DNA of 44,349 bases from an uncultured Armatimonadota bacterium (GTDB lineage Bacteria; Armatimonadota; Fimbriimonadia; Fimbriimonadales; Fimbriimonadaceae), in NCBI GenBank assembly GCA_903927025.1, contig CAIYLG010000030.1, positions 1-44,349 on the forward strand. Reading direction: 5' to 3'. The notes under the pieces are model-generated. The model was given only the letters and a program-made list of their open reading frames with translations, made no database searches and was not told the origin of the DNA. Below, piece after piece: positions 1 to 7,826 of this stretch. Position numbers and translations under genes: made by a program. Within the stretch, counting starts at the first letter, position 1; every line of letters starts with the position of its first letter.

Positions 1-137
1 ACAGCCTCGTCTGCCCAGAAACGGCTTAAATTGACACCTTAAAGCAATTATGCGGACGCGAATAGAGCCGATCCGCGACTTCCTATCTACTTACTTGCGT
101 GCGACCATAACAAACTCCCCCCTTTTTCCGAGACCTG

Positions 138-356
138 CTAGAAATCCATGAACTCAATGACAGCGGGTTGATGCGCTTTGATGCTAAACGCCTTTCTAAG
201 AATATTTGCTTCTTCACTAGTTCTCTTAACTGCAGGTTGCGAACCGCCTTGACCATAAACATTGGAAAAATGGGCGGCAACGAAGGTGAAGGCACACAAG
301 GCTGAAATGTATATGCACAAATCCTTGATCCAAGCGGGGCAATTTCTTAACCTCAT
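138..356 (-). CDS. small hypothetical protein with one membrane segment
   Basis: A 72-residue protein with no family that I recognise. Residues about 10-30 form a single hydrophobic stretch (DLCIYISALCAFTFVAAHF) preceded by basic residues, so it is probably an inner-membrane anchor or an uncleaved signal; the rest is polar. Its ATG overlaps the TGA of the pseudopilin gene upstream in an ATGA arrangement, which suggests translational coupling and is the main reason to believe the gene is real. It ends a three-gene minus-strand run. The alternative is a chance open frame. Base composition here looks more AT-rich than in the genes further right, as in the two genes before it. Confidence 0.5.
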   Translation of the reverse strand: MRLRNCPAWIKDLCIYISALCAFTFVAAHFSNVYGQGGSQPAVKRTSEEANILRKAFSIKAHQPAVIEFMDF

Positions 357-982
357 TCTATCAGTCCTCGATACTTGACGTGCCCATCACCGAATAAGAA
401 GTTAAGGGATGGCGTGTACCCGTAGGGGTTCTCATAAGGAGAATGCCAACTTGCAACCGAGTCATGTGCCAGTGTCAATGAACTCTGATCGTCCTTGGAT
501 GCACTTCTTCCATAGTAATTATTGGAATTGAACCAATAGCTACTCCCGTTGAAGTCAAACACGGATGGCCATGTGCCATACGGGCCAATACCCTCAGATA
601 GTAAGCTGAACGGGGCTACGTCTGAGGGGCACCTAAATATCCTCCTCTCATTGCCTGAAAAAGGAATGAGAGCATCTGAGATCATTGGAATATCATTAAG
701 GGCCGGATGAGGTTCGGGAATGTTTTCGGGGTTTTCTTTTGCGAATTCGTCAACAGCAATCGGATACGTGTCGTCATAGTCTGCAACATACAAATGAAAA
801 GTAGTTCCAATTGACTTCAAGTTCGATTGACATGACTGACGGATGGAGCTCCGCTTCGCTTCAGCAAGGGCTGGCTGAAGGAACGCTGCCAGCAACGCAA
901 TTATTGAGATTGCAGCCAGCAATTCAACCATTGAGAATGCCCTGAAGCGGCAATTATAGCTTTTTCGACTTTTGCTGTTCAT
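353..982 (-). CDS. type IV pseudopilin-like protein (prepilin N-terminal methylation domain, DUF1559-like)
   Basis: A 209-residue secreted or pilus-type protein. The N-terminus carries a short basic leader and the prepilin motif FRAFSMVELLAAISIIALLAAFL (about residues 13-35, given here as context), with the conserved Glu at +5 of the mature protein and the hydrophobic helix that packs into pilus or pseudopilus fibres. The residue before the expected cleavage site is Ala rather than the usual Gly. The C-terminus has the FGDGHVKY element typical of the DUF1559 / H-X9-DG families, which are expanded in Planctomycetes and Armatimonadota. Processing by a PilD-type peptidase is inferred. The start overlaps the preceding gene by 29 bp and the stop overlaps the next start (ATGA), so the three genes are probably co-translated. 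Confidence 0.85.
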   Translation of the reverse strand: MNSKSRKSYNCRFRAFSMVELLAAISIIALLAAFLQPALAEAKRSSIRQSCQSNLKSIGTTFHLYVADYDDTYPIAVDEFAKENPENIPEPHPALNDIPMISDALIPFSGNERRIFRCPSDVAPFSLLSEGIGPYGTWPSVFDFNGSSYWFNSNNYYGRSASKDDQSSLTLAHDSVASWHSPYENPYGYTPSLNFLFGDGHVKYRGLIE

Positions 983-1496
983 CCAACACTTTCCGGGTAA
1001 TTATCGCAAGCTCTGGATTCTTTGATGCTAACAGCGCATTGATCGTCGGCCGGTTATCGGGGTGCGCGGCCCACTGGGAGATCGTAAAACTCCAATCTTC
1101 ATGAAGCTTTGCGTTAATAGCACGGCCCACCATAAAATCCACAATTGCGATTTGTTGACGAACGTCTCTGAGCGCACCCAAGTTAAGAACCACTCCAATT
1201 TTGGCCGCTTCACTTCCAGAAGATAATGTCTCCTTCACGAACTCCAAATCGTGGGAGTCAAGAGTGCCCTTGCTGTACTCATGGGCAAGATACTTGCGGC
1301 GCTCTTCGCCAGATCGAACTGCATCATCGGCAGAAAAAAAACCAGCTGCCTTAGCCGCTGCCTCAGACGGTCTGTGTACTTCCTGAGGCAGCGGCCGTTG
1401 GTTGTGCCATAAAAGGTAGGCAGTAAGTGTGCCAGCTAATATGGTAACAACAATCAAGAGGCGTTCCTTATGCTTTGTTCGTACGAGTTGACTCAT
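954..1496 (-). CDS. hypothetical membrane-anchored protein
   Basis: A 180-residue protein that I cannot assign. Residues about 12-30 (LLIVVTILAGTLTAYLLW) are a single membrane span after a basic N-terminus, followed by a soluble, helix-rich domain of charged and alanine-rich segments, which would be extracytoplasmic in an N-in topology. It is the first gene of a minus-strand three-gene run and overlaps the pseudopilin gene by 29 bp, so it may be an assembly or accessory factor for that protein; this is inference from position only. Its start lies less than 100 bp from the left end of the ISL3 element, so its promoter may have been altered by the insertion. Confidence 0.65.
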   Translation of the reverse strand: MSQLVRTKHKERLLIVVTILAGTLTAYLLWHNQRPLPQEVHRPSEAAAKAAGFFSADDAVRSGEERRKYLAHEYSKGTLDSHDLEFVKETLSSGSEAAKIGVVLNLGALRDVRQQIAIVDFMVGRAINAKLHEDWSFTISQWAAHPDNRPTINALLASKNPELAIITRKVLDEQQKSKKL

Positions 1497-1574
1497 CTTC
1501 GCGGGACTAACAGAATTGCTTAAGGCTGGTTGTGACTGCTTGGACCATTAATTGGATTTTGCGCAGTGAACGTT

Positions 1575-1607
1575 CGTATTTTGACGGGTCTATGAAGATT
1601 TGTGTGG
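1575..1607 (+). repeat. left inverted repeat of the ISL3 element
   Basis: The inner part TATGAAGATTTGTGTGG (1591-1607) matches the reverse complement of 2835-2851 (TATGAGGTTTTGTGTGG) with two differences. The outer 16 bases match only weakly. The only usable in-frame start codon of the transposase (TTG, 1600) lies inside this repeat. Confidence 0.65.
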
Positions 1608-2852
1608 GTTCGCGCAGTCTTATTGCGCGCGCGACGTCGATTTCTTCACCTCTCTCTTGGGCCTGACTTCTTCTTGGTCGGTGTCTTCTGTGGATCTTAG
1701 CGAGGAGTCTCGAACGGTTGAGATTCATGTTGAGCATGTCGGTGTTCTGAACCGGCCGGTTTGTGGAGGAGTCTGCAGCCTCTACGATCATTCCTCCGAG
1801 CGTCGCTGGCGGGACCTGGACACGATGGGCTTCGCAACGTTCGTTGTTGCCCGGGTACCTGGTTCGAACTACAGGGATCACGGGGTGAAGCAGCTTGGTG
1901 TTCCCTGGGCAAGCCCGAACTCCCATATGACCCACGGTCTTGAGGACTGGACGATTCGCGTCCTTGAGCTTACGAAGAGTCAGATCCGCACGGCTCGTCT
2001 TCTTCGGCTGAGCGCTCAGCAGGTTCACGACGTGATGCACCGGGCAGTGGTCCGCGGTCTTGCCAGGCGTCGGCTCTGTGAGATCTCCCACGTGAGCGTG
2101 GACGAGAAGGGCTTCCAGCGCGGTCGAAAGTTCGCGACGGTGGTGTGCGACACCGGTGGGAAGAGGGTGCTGGAAGTAGAGCTGGGCCGCGATGAGAAGA
2201 CGGCGATCGCGGCATTTCCCAGCATCCCTGAACCGGAGAAGGTCAAGACGGTGAGTCTGGACATGGCGGAATCCTTCCGCAATGCGGCAATGGCCCAGTT
2301 TCCGAACGCCGACATCGTTCATGACCGATTCCACGTCGCAGCGATGCTTGGAGAGGCTGTGGACGATACGCGCAGAGCAGAGGTCAAGAAGCATCCGGAA
2401 CTCAGGGAGTCGAGATTCATATGGCTCAAGAACCCAGAGAATCTGACCGCGAACCAGAAGGCCGCCTTTGACGCCCTCGTTGGGACAGAGCTCAAAACAG
2501 CGGAGGCGTACGCATTCAAGCAGACCTTCAGAGCGTTCTTTGAACAGGACGATGTGCCGGCGGGAACAGAGTTCTTCGAGAACTGGACAGCTGAGCTGGA
2601 AGGACACGATCTGCCAAAAATGCACAAGGTCACCAGAACTCTTGAGAAGAACATACAGGGCCTGCTCAACTACCTCAAGTGGAGAATCACCAACGCCTAT
2701 GGAGAATCACCAACGCCTATGGAGAAGCCGCCAATGCGCTCATTCAGGAAATCAAGACTGTCGCAAGAGGATTTAGAAAGTTTGAAAATTTCAGAACAGC
2801 AATCCTATTCTTCCTGGGCAAACTTGAACTCCATCCACACAAAACCTCATAA
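1600..2852 (+). pseudogene. ISL3-family transposase, frameshifted
   Basis: DDE/D transposase of the ISL3 family. Visible landmarks are the YDHSSERRWRDLDTM block after the N-terminal zinc finger, the first acidic residue in SVDEKGF, the second in VSLDMAESFRNA with the family signature VHDRFHV, and the last block LKWRITNAYGE. Two zinc-finger cysteines appear replaced (RPVC instead of CPVC, and SNY instead of SNC). A perfect 20-bp tandem duplication at 2681-2720 shifts the frame at the catalytic Glu region. Removing one copy by eye restores the typical tail ANALIQEIKTVARGF through ELHPHKTS, with a stop at 2850-2852. As it stands, the frame runs on to 3567 and gives a 655-residue chimera. No ATG exists for the frame; TTG at 1600 is the only candidate. 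Confidence 0.9.
2681..2720 (+). repeat. perfect 20-bp tandem duplication inside the transposase
   Basis: Bases 2681-2700 and 2701-2720 are identical (ggagaatcaccaacgcctat). Twenty is not a multiple of three, so the second copy throws the transposase out of frame at its NAYGE catalytic motif. Confidence 0.98.
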
Positions 2853-2867
2853 AGCCAGAGAAAAGCC
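2835..2867 (+). repeat. right inverted repeat of the ISL3 element
   Basis: Reverse-complement partner of 1575-1607. It overlaps the original transposase stop codon at 2850-2852, as is common at the right end of compact ISL3 elements. Confidence 0.65.
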
Positions 2868-3567
2868 AATTGGCTCAGACGCGTCGAGAGAATTTTATTC
2901 CCTAATTGGGTCTATCTCGGATTCTGACTGGGATTCCCTGCTGGACCACCAGGTTTCACGGTGCGATCAACTTGCCATCACATCCAATCTCATTCGTTAC
3001 CTAAAGAGCGATAGTTCGATTCGACTGAATTCTTCAAAAGTCTTAGATGATTGGCATTTGCTGGCGCTAGAAAACTGCCCCGAAGTTCCAGATGAGGTGT
3101 CGAAGGTCGAAGTGATTCCCACATTGACCCGAGTAGTTAAGAATTACCCAGTTGGCAGGCCAATTCCAGATGGCTGGGATCCGTTCCCAGCCATTGGGAC
3201 CTATTTGTGTCCGCGAGCTGCTGTCATGCAGGATGACGATGGGAAATTGGTTCTTATTCTCAATCGCGAGAAAGCTGAGGCGCGGATGAACCGCGAGATG
3301 TTCTGGTTAGGGAATCGCGTCGATTACGATGTTAGGCTTTACCTATCGCCGGGCATCTTGATTGAGCAAACCATCTCTGGGTCAGTTGTAGCCGACAAGG
3401 CGAGTTTTCGGTACACAGATCTCACCGCTGCTGAACGCGATGAGGCTTGGATTGAGGGACAAAGGCAGGCATTTGACTGGGCTAAGAGTCATCCGCCCGT
3501 GGACATGACGGCGCCTAAACAGCAAAGCGAAAGCGCGGGTGGCATTCCTCCATTCGCCATGCGATAG
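2868..3567 (+). pseudogene. start-less remnant of an unidentified gene fused in frame to the broken transposase
   Basis: About 233 codons continue in the shifted transposase frame after the right end of the IS. The translation looks like genuine protein, with a mixed and structured composition (for example YPVGRPIPDGWDPFPAIGTYLCPRAA followed by FWLGNRVDYDVRLYLSPG), rather than random sequence. I recognise no family. There is no ATG near the beginning, so the natural interpretation is a gene whose 5' part was removed when the IS landed or by a later deletion. No matching upstream fragment is visible left of the IS, where the genes run the other way. It could alternatively start at an internal GTG or ATG. 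No function is proposed. Confidence 0.55.
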
Positions 3568-3753
3568 TCTCCAGATGCTGTACCTTGGTCAGGGCCCGAG
3601 CCGTATGTCAGGCGGGTCCGACGAAGTGGGACTGATTGCTCAATATTGGTGAGAGAATTCTGTACCGCGGCTAAAGCCATGGCTGAGGGGCAGACGAAGA
3701 ATCTGCTCTTCAATCGACTCGCATTCTGATCTGAGTCCAACCAAAATAGGTCC

Positions 3754-5163
3754 ATGGATCGCCTGATCGTAAGCACCCAGAATCCACACCTTCTCGCAAC
3801 CGAGGGAGGTGACCCCCTGCTCATTATCGGCGACACCGCTTGGGAGCTGTTCCACCGGCTGACTCTGCCAGAAATTGAGCTCTACCTAGCGACGCGAGCC
3901 CGGCAGGGCTTCAACATGATCTGGGCAAACATCCTGCCCGAATTCAACGGCCTCACCGAGCCCAATCGGAATGGCGACCTTCCCTTTGAGGATCTCGACC
4001 CACTTAAGCCGGTTGAGTCGTACTTTGAATTCATCGACGAGGTCGTCGCCATGGCCGCTTCCAAAGAGATCCATGTCGGCCTTTTGCCGACATGGGGGGA
4101 CAAGCTCACCGCCCCCTGGGGTGCGGGTCCGGTGCTGTTTCACCTGGACAACCTAGAAGTCTCTCGAAGCTATGCCCGGTGGCTTGGAACTCGGTATGCG
4201 AGCCAGCCGAACGTCATTTGGGTCCTCGGTGGAGACCGTCCGCCGCGGCTGTTCGGCCCTGCCGATCAATTTCCGAAACGCAATGCTGTCGAAGCAGGCC
4301 TGGATGCTGAGACGGATTGGACTCCTATCTGGCGAGAATTCGCATCAGGCCTCCGTGAGGGAGGTGCAACGCAGCTCATCGGCTACCATCCGCAAGGCGG
4401 ACCTCATTCGACGTCCGAATTTCTTCATGGCGAGCCATGGCTGGACTTCAACGCAATCCAGTCTGGGCACGGCGGCGGTCATGACGTGCCGATCTGGAAT
4501 TGGATCGAACGTGACTACAACTTATCGCCCCTGAAGCCGACGATGGACGCCGAGCCCAACTACGAGGATCATCCCGTCAACCCTTGGCCGGTTTGGGATC
4601 CGAAGAACGGATTCTTTGAGGACTACGACGTTCGCAAACAGGTCTACCGATCGATCTTCGCGGGCGGCTGCGGAGTCATCTATGGCAACCACTGCGTCTG
4701 GCAGTTTGCCAGTGAACTCTATGGTCCCGTGCTCGAGGTTCGGATGCCCTGGCAACAAGCAATCCTACAGCCTGGTGCGGAGCAAATGCGTCACCTGAGA
4801 GACCTTATCGAATCGATCGGCTTCGGCAGCATCCGTCCAGATCAAAGCCTCATCGTCAACCATCTTGAATCCGGCCAAGGGCTCGTCCGCGTCGCCAGAA
4901 CCGATGACTGCATCCTCGTGTACAGCGCAGCTCCTGCAAAGCTCCAGGTCCACCTGCCATGGTCGGGAGAAGACCGCGTCGTAGTCTCCATATTTGAGAC
5001 AAAGACAGGTGAAGTAGTCCCGTTGTACACCACTACCGGCGCTAGCACCCCGATCTGTGACGCGTTTGGACTTAGGCAAGACCACCTGACGATTTACCGA
5101 CGAGAGCAAGATCAGGCCAAATGGATCGAGCCGCATGCTTGGCGAAATAACCAGCAGGTGTGA
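3754..5163 (+). CDS. DUF4038-type glycoside hydrolase (GH140 apiosidase-like)
   Basis: A 469-residue predicted retaining glycosidase of the (beta/alpha)8-barrel type. The opening NPHLLATEGGDPLLIIGDTAWELFHRLT and the later GFNMIWANILPEFNG are hallmarks of DUF4038 proteins, whose characterised members include GH140 enzymes that release apiose-containing side chains of rhamnogalacturonan II. Candidate catalytic acids are Asp161 (LGGDRPP) and Glu267 (MDAEPNYE). The last ~90 residues resemble the small beta-domain (collagen-binding-like) usually found after DUF4038. There is no clear signal peptide, so the enzyme may be cytoplasmic and act on imported oligosaccharides. The true substrate cannot be read from the sequence. 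It stands alone in a 186-bp plus 283-bp intergenic setting. Confidence 0.85.
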   Translation: MDRLIVSTQNPHLLATEGGDPLLIIGDTAWELFHRLTLPEIELYLATRARQGFNMIWANILPEFNGLTEPNRNGDLPFEDLDPLKPVESYFEFIDEVVAMAASKEIHVGLLPTWGDKLTAPWGAGPVLFHLDNLEVSRSYARWLGTRYASQPNVIWVLGGDRPPRLFGPADQFPKRNAVEAGLDAETDWTPIWREFASGLREGGATQLIGYHPQGGPHSTSEFLHGEPWLDFNAIQSGHGGGHDVPIWNWIERDYNLSPLKPTMDAEPNYEDHPVNPWPVWDPKNGFFEDYDVRKQVYRSIFAGGCGVIYGNHCVWQFASELYGPVLEVRMPWQQAILQPGAEQMRHLRDLIESIGFGSIRPDQSLIVNHLESGQGLVRVARTDDCILVYSAAPAKLQVHLPWSGEDRVVVSIFETKTGEVVPLYTTTGASTPICDAFGLRQDHLTIYRREQDQAKWIEPHAWRNNQQV

Positions 5164-5446
5164 GCCTTCTGGATTCTCCCGAGTGCAAACTATCCGAACC
5201 AGCCCGAAAGATCGGTGGGCTCAGGCTGAATCACGACGAATGCGCCAGGTTCCATATCTCTCAGCGCGACGAGGACGCTCGAAGCCAGTGGTCTAATATG
5301 TGTCCAGGTGATCCGTCTTGCACTAGGGATGAGGATGCTGACCCATGAACGCAGATAAAGTGAGGGTGCCCATCTATTATTTGAGGTTCTTAGGGTCAAC
5401 TGACCGAATCCATAAGAGCTAGACGTGCCCTTCACTGAAATTTGCC

Positions 5447-6025
5447 ATGCCCTTCGCAATCGTGATCCTCGCCGCCGGTGGCTCCAGTCGTCTCGGTCAA
5501 CCGAAGCAGCTCGTCAGGTTTGGTGGCAAGACGCTGGTCAGGCGCGCCGCAGAAATCGCCATCCAATCCGGTGCAGAAGAGGTCATCGTCATCCTCGGGG
5601 CGCAGGCTGATGCCGTAAGGGCAGAACTTGGTGATCTCCCAGTCAAGTGCGTCATAAACCCAAACTGGGAGCAGGGCATGGGAGGCTCGATTGCCGTTGG
5701 TGTGAAGGCGATGGAGCCCATGACCGCCGTCTGCACCGTGATGCTGTGCGATCAGCCGAGCCTCACTGGTGACCACCTTGGCCGCCTTGTCCAGCACCAA
5801 GCAGAGAGCGGTGCCCCTATCGTCGCCTCAACCTACCAAGGCGTAAAGGGTGTCCCATGCGCCTTCGACAAGCTGGTCTTTCTGGACCTCATCGGCCTTA
5901 ATGGGGATGAAGGCGCCCGCGATATTATCCGCTCCGGACGCTATCGAGTCGAAACCGTTCCCTTCGAGGGAGGACTGATCGACATCGACACCCAAGCTGA
6001 TCTCGATCAGCTCAACCTCGAGTAA
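5447..6025 (+). CDS. MocA-like nucleotidyltransferase (MobA-like NTP transferase domain)
   Basis: A 192-residue GT-A fold nucleotidyltransferase. The N-terminal signature LAAGGSSRLGQPKQL (about residues 8-22) binds the nucleotide phosphate, and CDQPSLTGDHL (about 103-113) carries the metal-binding Asp. This pattern and length match MocA/MobA proteins, which transfer CMP or GMP to molybdopterin when maturing xanthine-dehydrogenase-type enzymes. No molybdoenzyme or other cofactor gene is nearby, so the exact role is uncertain; related proteins act on sugar phosphates. The gene converges on the dioxygenase gene with only 3 bp between stop codons. No good ribosome-binding site is visible upstream of the ATG. 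Confidence 0.8.
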   Translation: MPFAIVILAAGGSSRLGQPKQLVRFGGKTLVRRAAEIAIQSGAEEVIVILGAQADAVRAELGDLPVKCVINPNWEQGMGGSIAVGVKAMEPMTAVCTVMLCDQPSLTGDHLGRLVQHQAESGAPIVASTYQGVKGVPCAFDKLVFLDLIGLNGDEGARDIIRSGRYRVETVPFEGGLIDIDTQADLDQLNLE

Positions 6026-6028
6026 CCG

Positions 6029-6880
6029 TCAGTCGCGAAGATCTCGCTTGTCATGCTCTTGCTTGTCGACAAGCTCTAGAATCGGGTTGCCGGCCTGGTC
6101 TACCCACTGACCGCACTTAGATCCTCCTGGGTTTGCTTCCAGGCCGACTCGATTTCCCTCAAAGTCGATCGCCTTGTAAAACGTTCCGAGCTTCTGGGCA
6201 TCGCCGGTTGCGTAATGAGCAATCAGCGAGCGACGGAACCGATCTTTACTGACGTTGGGGCCCGAGCCATGAATCATCGAGCCATTGAAGAAGAGAACAT
6301 CACCCGGCTCCATTACAACTGGAACCGCCCGCATCTCGGAGGAGAGAGGCACCGTCACGTCCGTAAAGCTCTGGGTGGTGTCGGACTTGATCGTGCATAG
6401 AATCGGCAGATTCTGGCTCCCTGGCACCACAGACATGCAGCCGTTCTCCTCATCAATCGGTTCCAGCGCCAGCCAGGCCGCGATACATGTGCCTGGTTCA
6501 ACTTTGAGATAGAACTGATCCTGATGAAGCGCCTGCCCCCTCGCCCCCGCAGGTTTGTAGTAGATCATGGTCTGAACCGCGTACGGCTCGCTGCCTGCCA
6601 TGTCCATGAGGATCTTTTTCAGTCGCTGGTCAAGCAGGAACTTCATGCTGACCTCGTCCCACTCGTGCATGTTGATCATGCGGGGGTACTGAGTCAGGGG
6701 ATCGTTCGAGGTGGCGGCAGTTTCATAGGCAAGATCTCCGCCGCGTGGCTGCTTGCGAAGCTCCATGTAATGCTCCAAGAAGAATTTAGCCTCATCTTTG
6801 GAAAACAGTCCCTTTACGAGACAGTAGCCCTCTGTTTGATACGAGGTGATCGGGTCGGCTGAAGCAACAATGGTAGCCAT
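6029..6880 (-). CDS. phytanoyl-CoA dioxygenase (PhyH) family protein
   Basis: A 283-residue non-haem Fe(II)/2-oxoglutarate oxygenase with a double-stranded beta-helix core. The iron triad can be seen as His119 and Asp121 (HQDQFYL) and His204 (SMIHGSGPN), and Arg215 or Arg216 (RFRRSLI) is placed to bind 2-oxoglutarate. Family members hydroxylate a wide range of small molecules, so the substrate is unknown; PhyH genes next to AraC regulators are often part of carbohydrate or natural-product catabolism. The gene is divergent from the AraC-family gene across 77 bp, which makes it the probable regulatory target. No signal peptide, hence cytoplasmic. Confidence 0.88.
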   Translation of the reverse strand: MATIVASADPITSYQTEGYCLVKGLFSKDEAKFFLEHYMELRKQPRGGDLAYETAATSNDPLTQYPRMINMHEWDEVSMKFLLDQRLKKILMDMAGSEPYAVQTMIYYKPAGARGQALHQDQFYLKVEPGTCIAAWLALEPIDEENGCMSVVPGSQNLPILCTIKSDTTQSFTDVTVPLSSEMRAVPVVMEPGDVLFFNGSMIHGSGPNVSKDRFRRSLIAHYATGDAQKLGTFYKAIDFEGNRVGLEANPGGSKCGQWVDQAGNPILELVDKQEHDKRDLRD

Positions 6881-6943
6881 GACAGTACTCTCTATTCTGC
6901 TGCACCATTTGGTACAGGCGAATAGCCTAGACAGCTAAGAACC

Positions 6944-6949
6944 TATAAT
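6944..6949 (+). promoter_or_regulatory. -10-like hexamer TATAAT just upstream of the araC-family start
   Basis: A perfect TATAAT lies only 8 bases before the ATG at 6958. Transcription would begin at or within a couple of bases of the start codon, implying a leaderless or nearly leaderless message. No good -35 element is seen at the right distance. The partial palindrome ACCATTTGGT (6904-6913) in the same 77-bp gap could be an operator. Confidence 0.4.
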
Positions 6950-6957
6950 ATTCTGCT

Positions 6958-7770
6958 ATGGAGAGCGTACCGACTGAGAGGAGCCCCAAGCTTCTAAACC
7001 TGATCACGGGGCATTTTCAAGAGGACGGTTCCTATCGGTCAGTGCGGCCGAAAGGGTCGGATAGCTGGCTGCTCATCTACACCGCAGACGGAAGCGGCAA
7101 GGTCGGAGACTGGAAGACGATTCCCGGAGATTGGACTCTCATCCGCCCCAATATAAAACAAGACTACGGGACCGCAGGCGAGTACTGGGAACTCATATGG
7201 TGCCACTTTCACCCTCGACCTCATTGGCTGCCATGGCTGAGCAGGATTGATGAAGCTGACGGATTGATGAACGACTCGTTTCCAGATCATCCGGAGTTGA
7301 AGGCACTCATGGAATCCTGCCATTCTCTGTCTCAAAGCGGGGACCTTTACGCCGATGCCTTTGCAATGAATCGGCTTGAAGAACTGCTGCTCCGCTTAAG
7401 TCAACTGAGGCGGGCATCTCATGCAGATCTCGACATTCGAATTGAGGAATCCATCAGGCTGATTTCCGCAGACCTGTCGATACATCGATCCATTTCCGAG
7501 CTAGCCGAATGTGCCGGATTGTCCCCTTCGCGATACAGTCACCTATTTAGAGACCAAATTGGGCTCTCACCCGGTGAGTTCATTGAGCGTACGCGGATGG
7601 ATCGTGCCGGTGGGCTGCTTCGGCTAACGGAACTTCCGATCCAGAGTATCGCGAGTCAGGTTGGATTTGAGAACCCGTTCTACTTCACGCTTCGCTTTAA
7701 GAAGCACACGGGCGTAAGCCCTTCCAGCTATCGTCATTCCCGAGATTCCAAAGACATTGGAAGTCAGTAG
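6958..7770 (+). CDS. AraC-family transcriptional regulator
   Basis: A 270-residue one-component regulator. Residues about 20-100 form a cupin-like AraC sensor domain (WLLIYTADGSGKV, then WTLIRPNIKQDYG), and residues about 160-262 hold the two helix-turn-helix motifs: SISELAECAGLSPSRYSHLFRD, then the conserved closing block IQSIASQVGFENPFYFTLRFKKHTGVSPSSYR. The second motif is very close to the AraC/XylS consensus. The ligand is probably a sugar or derivative. The gene is transcribed away from the PhyH-family gene, so it likely controls that gene and perhaps the carbohydrate genes to its right. A TATAAT 8 bases upstream of the ATG suggests a leaderless transcript. Confidence 0.92.
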   Translation: MESVPTERSPKLLNLITGHFQEDGSYRSVRPKGSDSWLLIYTADGSGKVGDWKTIPGDWTLIRPNIKQDYGTAGEYWELIWCHFHPRPHWLPWLSRIDEADGLMNDSFPDHPELKALMESCHSLSQSGDLYADAFAMNRLEELLLRLSQLRRASHADLDIRIEESIRLISADLSIHRSISELAECAGLSPSRYSHLFRDQIGLSPGEFIERTRMDRAGGLLRLTELPIQSIASQVGFENPFYFTLRFKKHTGVSPSSYRHSRDSKDIGSQ

Positions 7771-7826
7771 CCGTTAAGTTTTTAAATTATGAACATTTAC
7801 GCTTACCATCAACGTCATCACTGATA

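Larger units (their letters stand above)
1575..2867 (+). mobile_element. decayed ISL3-family insertion sequence
   Basis: About 1.3 kb, the usual size for this family, bounded by imperfect inverted repeats at 1575-1607 and 2835-2867 and carrying one ISL3-type transposase. I could not find a convincing 8-bp target duplication: the bases outside the two ends do not match, although AATTGG occurs near both (1550-1555 and 2868-2873). The element looks immobile. Its transposase has lost two predicted zinc ligands, has no ATG start, and carries a frame-shifting 20-bp duplication. The exact ends are estimated from repeat alignment and could be off by several bases. Confidence 0.75.

Noticed and set aside
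1507-2625. 372-codon frame on the minus strand through the ISL3 element
   Set aside because: It is fully antisense to a recognisable transposase and its composition is Arg/His-rich, as expected for a shadow frame.
1550-2873. AATTGG near both ends of the ISL3 element as a target-site duplication
   Set aside because: Only six bases match, at different distances from the inferred ends (about 19 bases away on the left, adjacent on the right), so it does not behave as an 8-bp duplication.
5190-5459. 89-codon minus-strand frame between the GH140-like and MocA-like genes
   Set aside because: No family resemblance, no start signal, overlaps the MocA start; could be a gene remnant but the support is too weak.
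7789-7824. Eleven-codon frame MNIYAYHQRHH just before the transglutaminase-like gene, resembling a His-rich leader peptide
   Set aside because: No attenuator-type hairpins or terminator follow, the next gene is not a biosynthetic one, and the ribosome-binding site is poor; it is probably chance.
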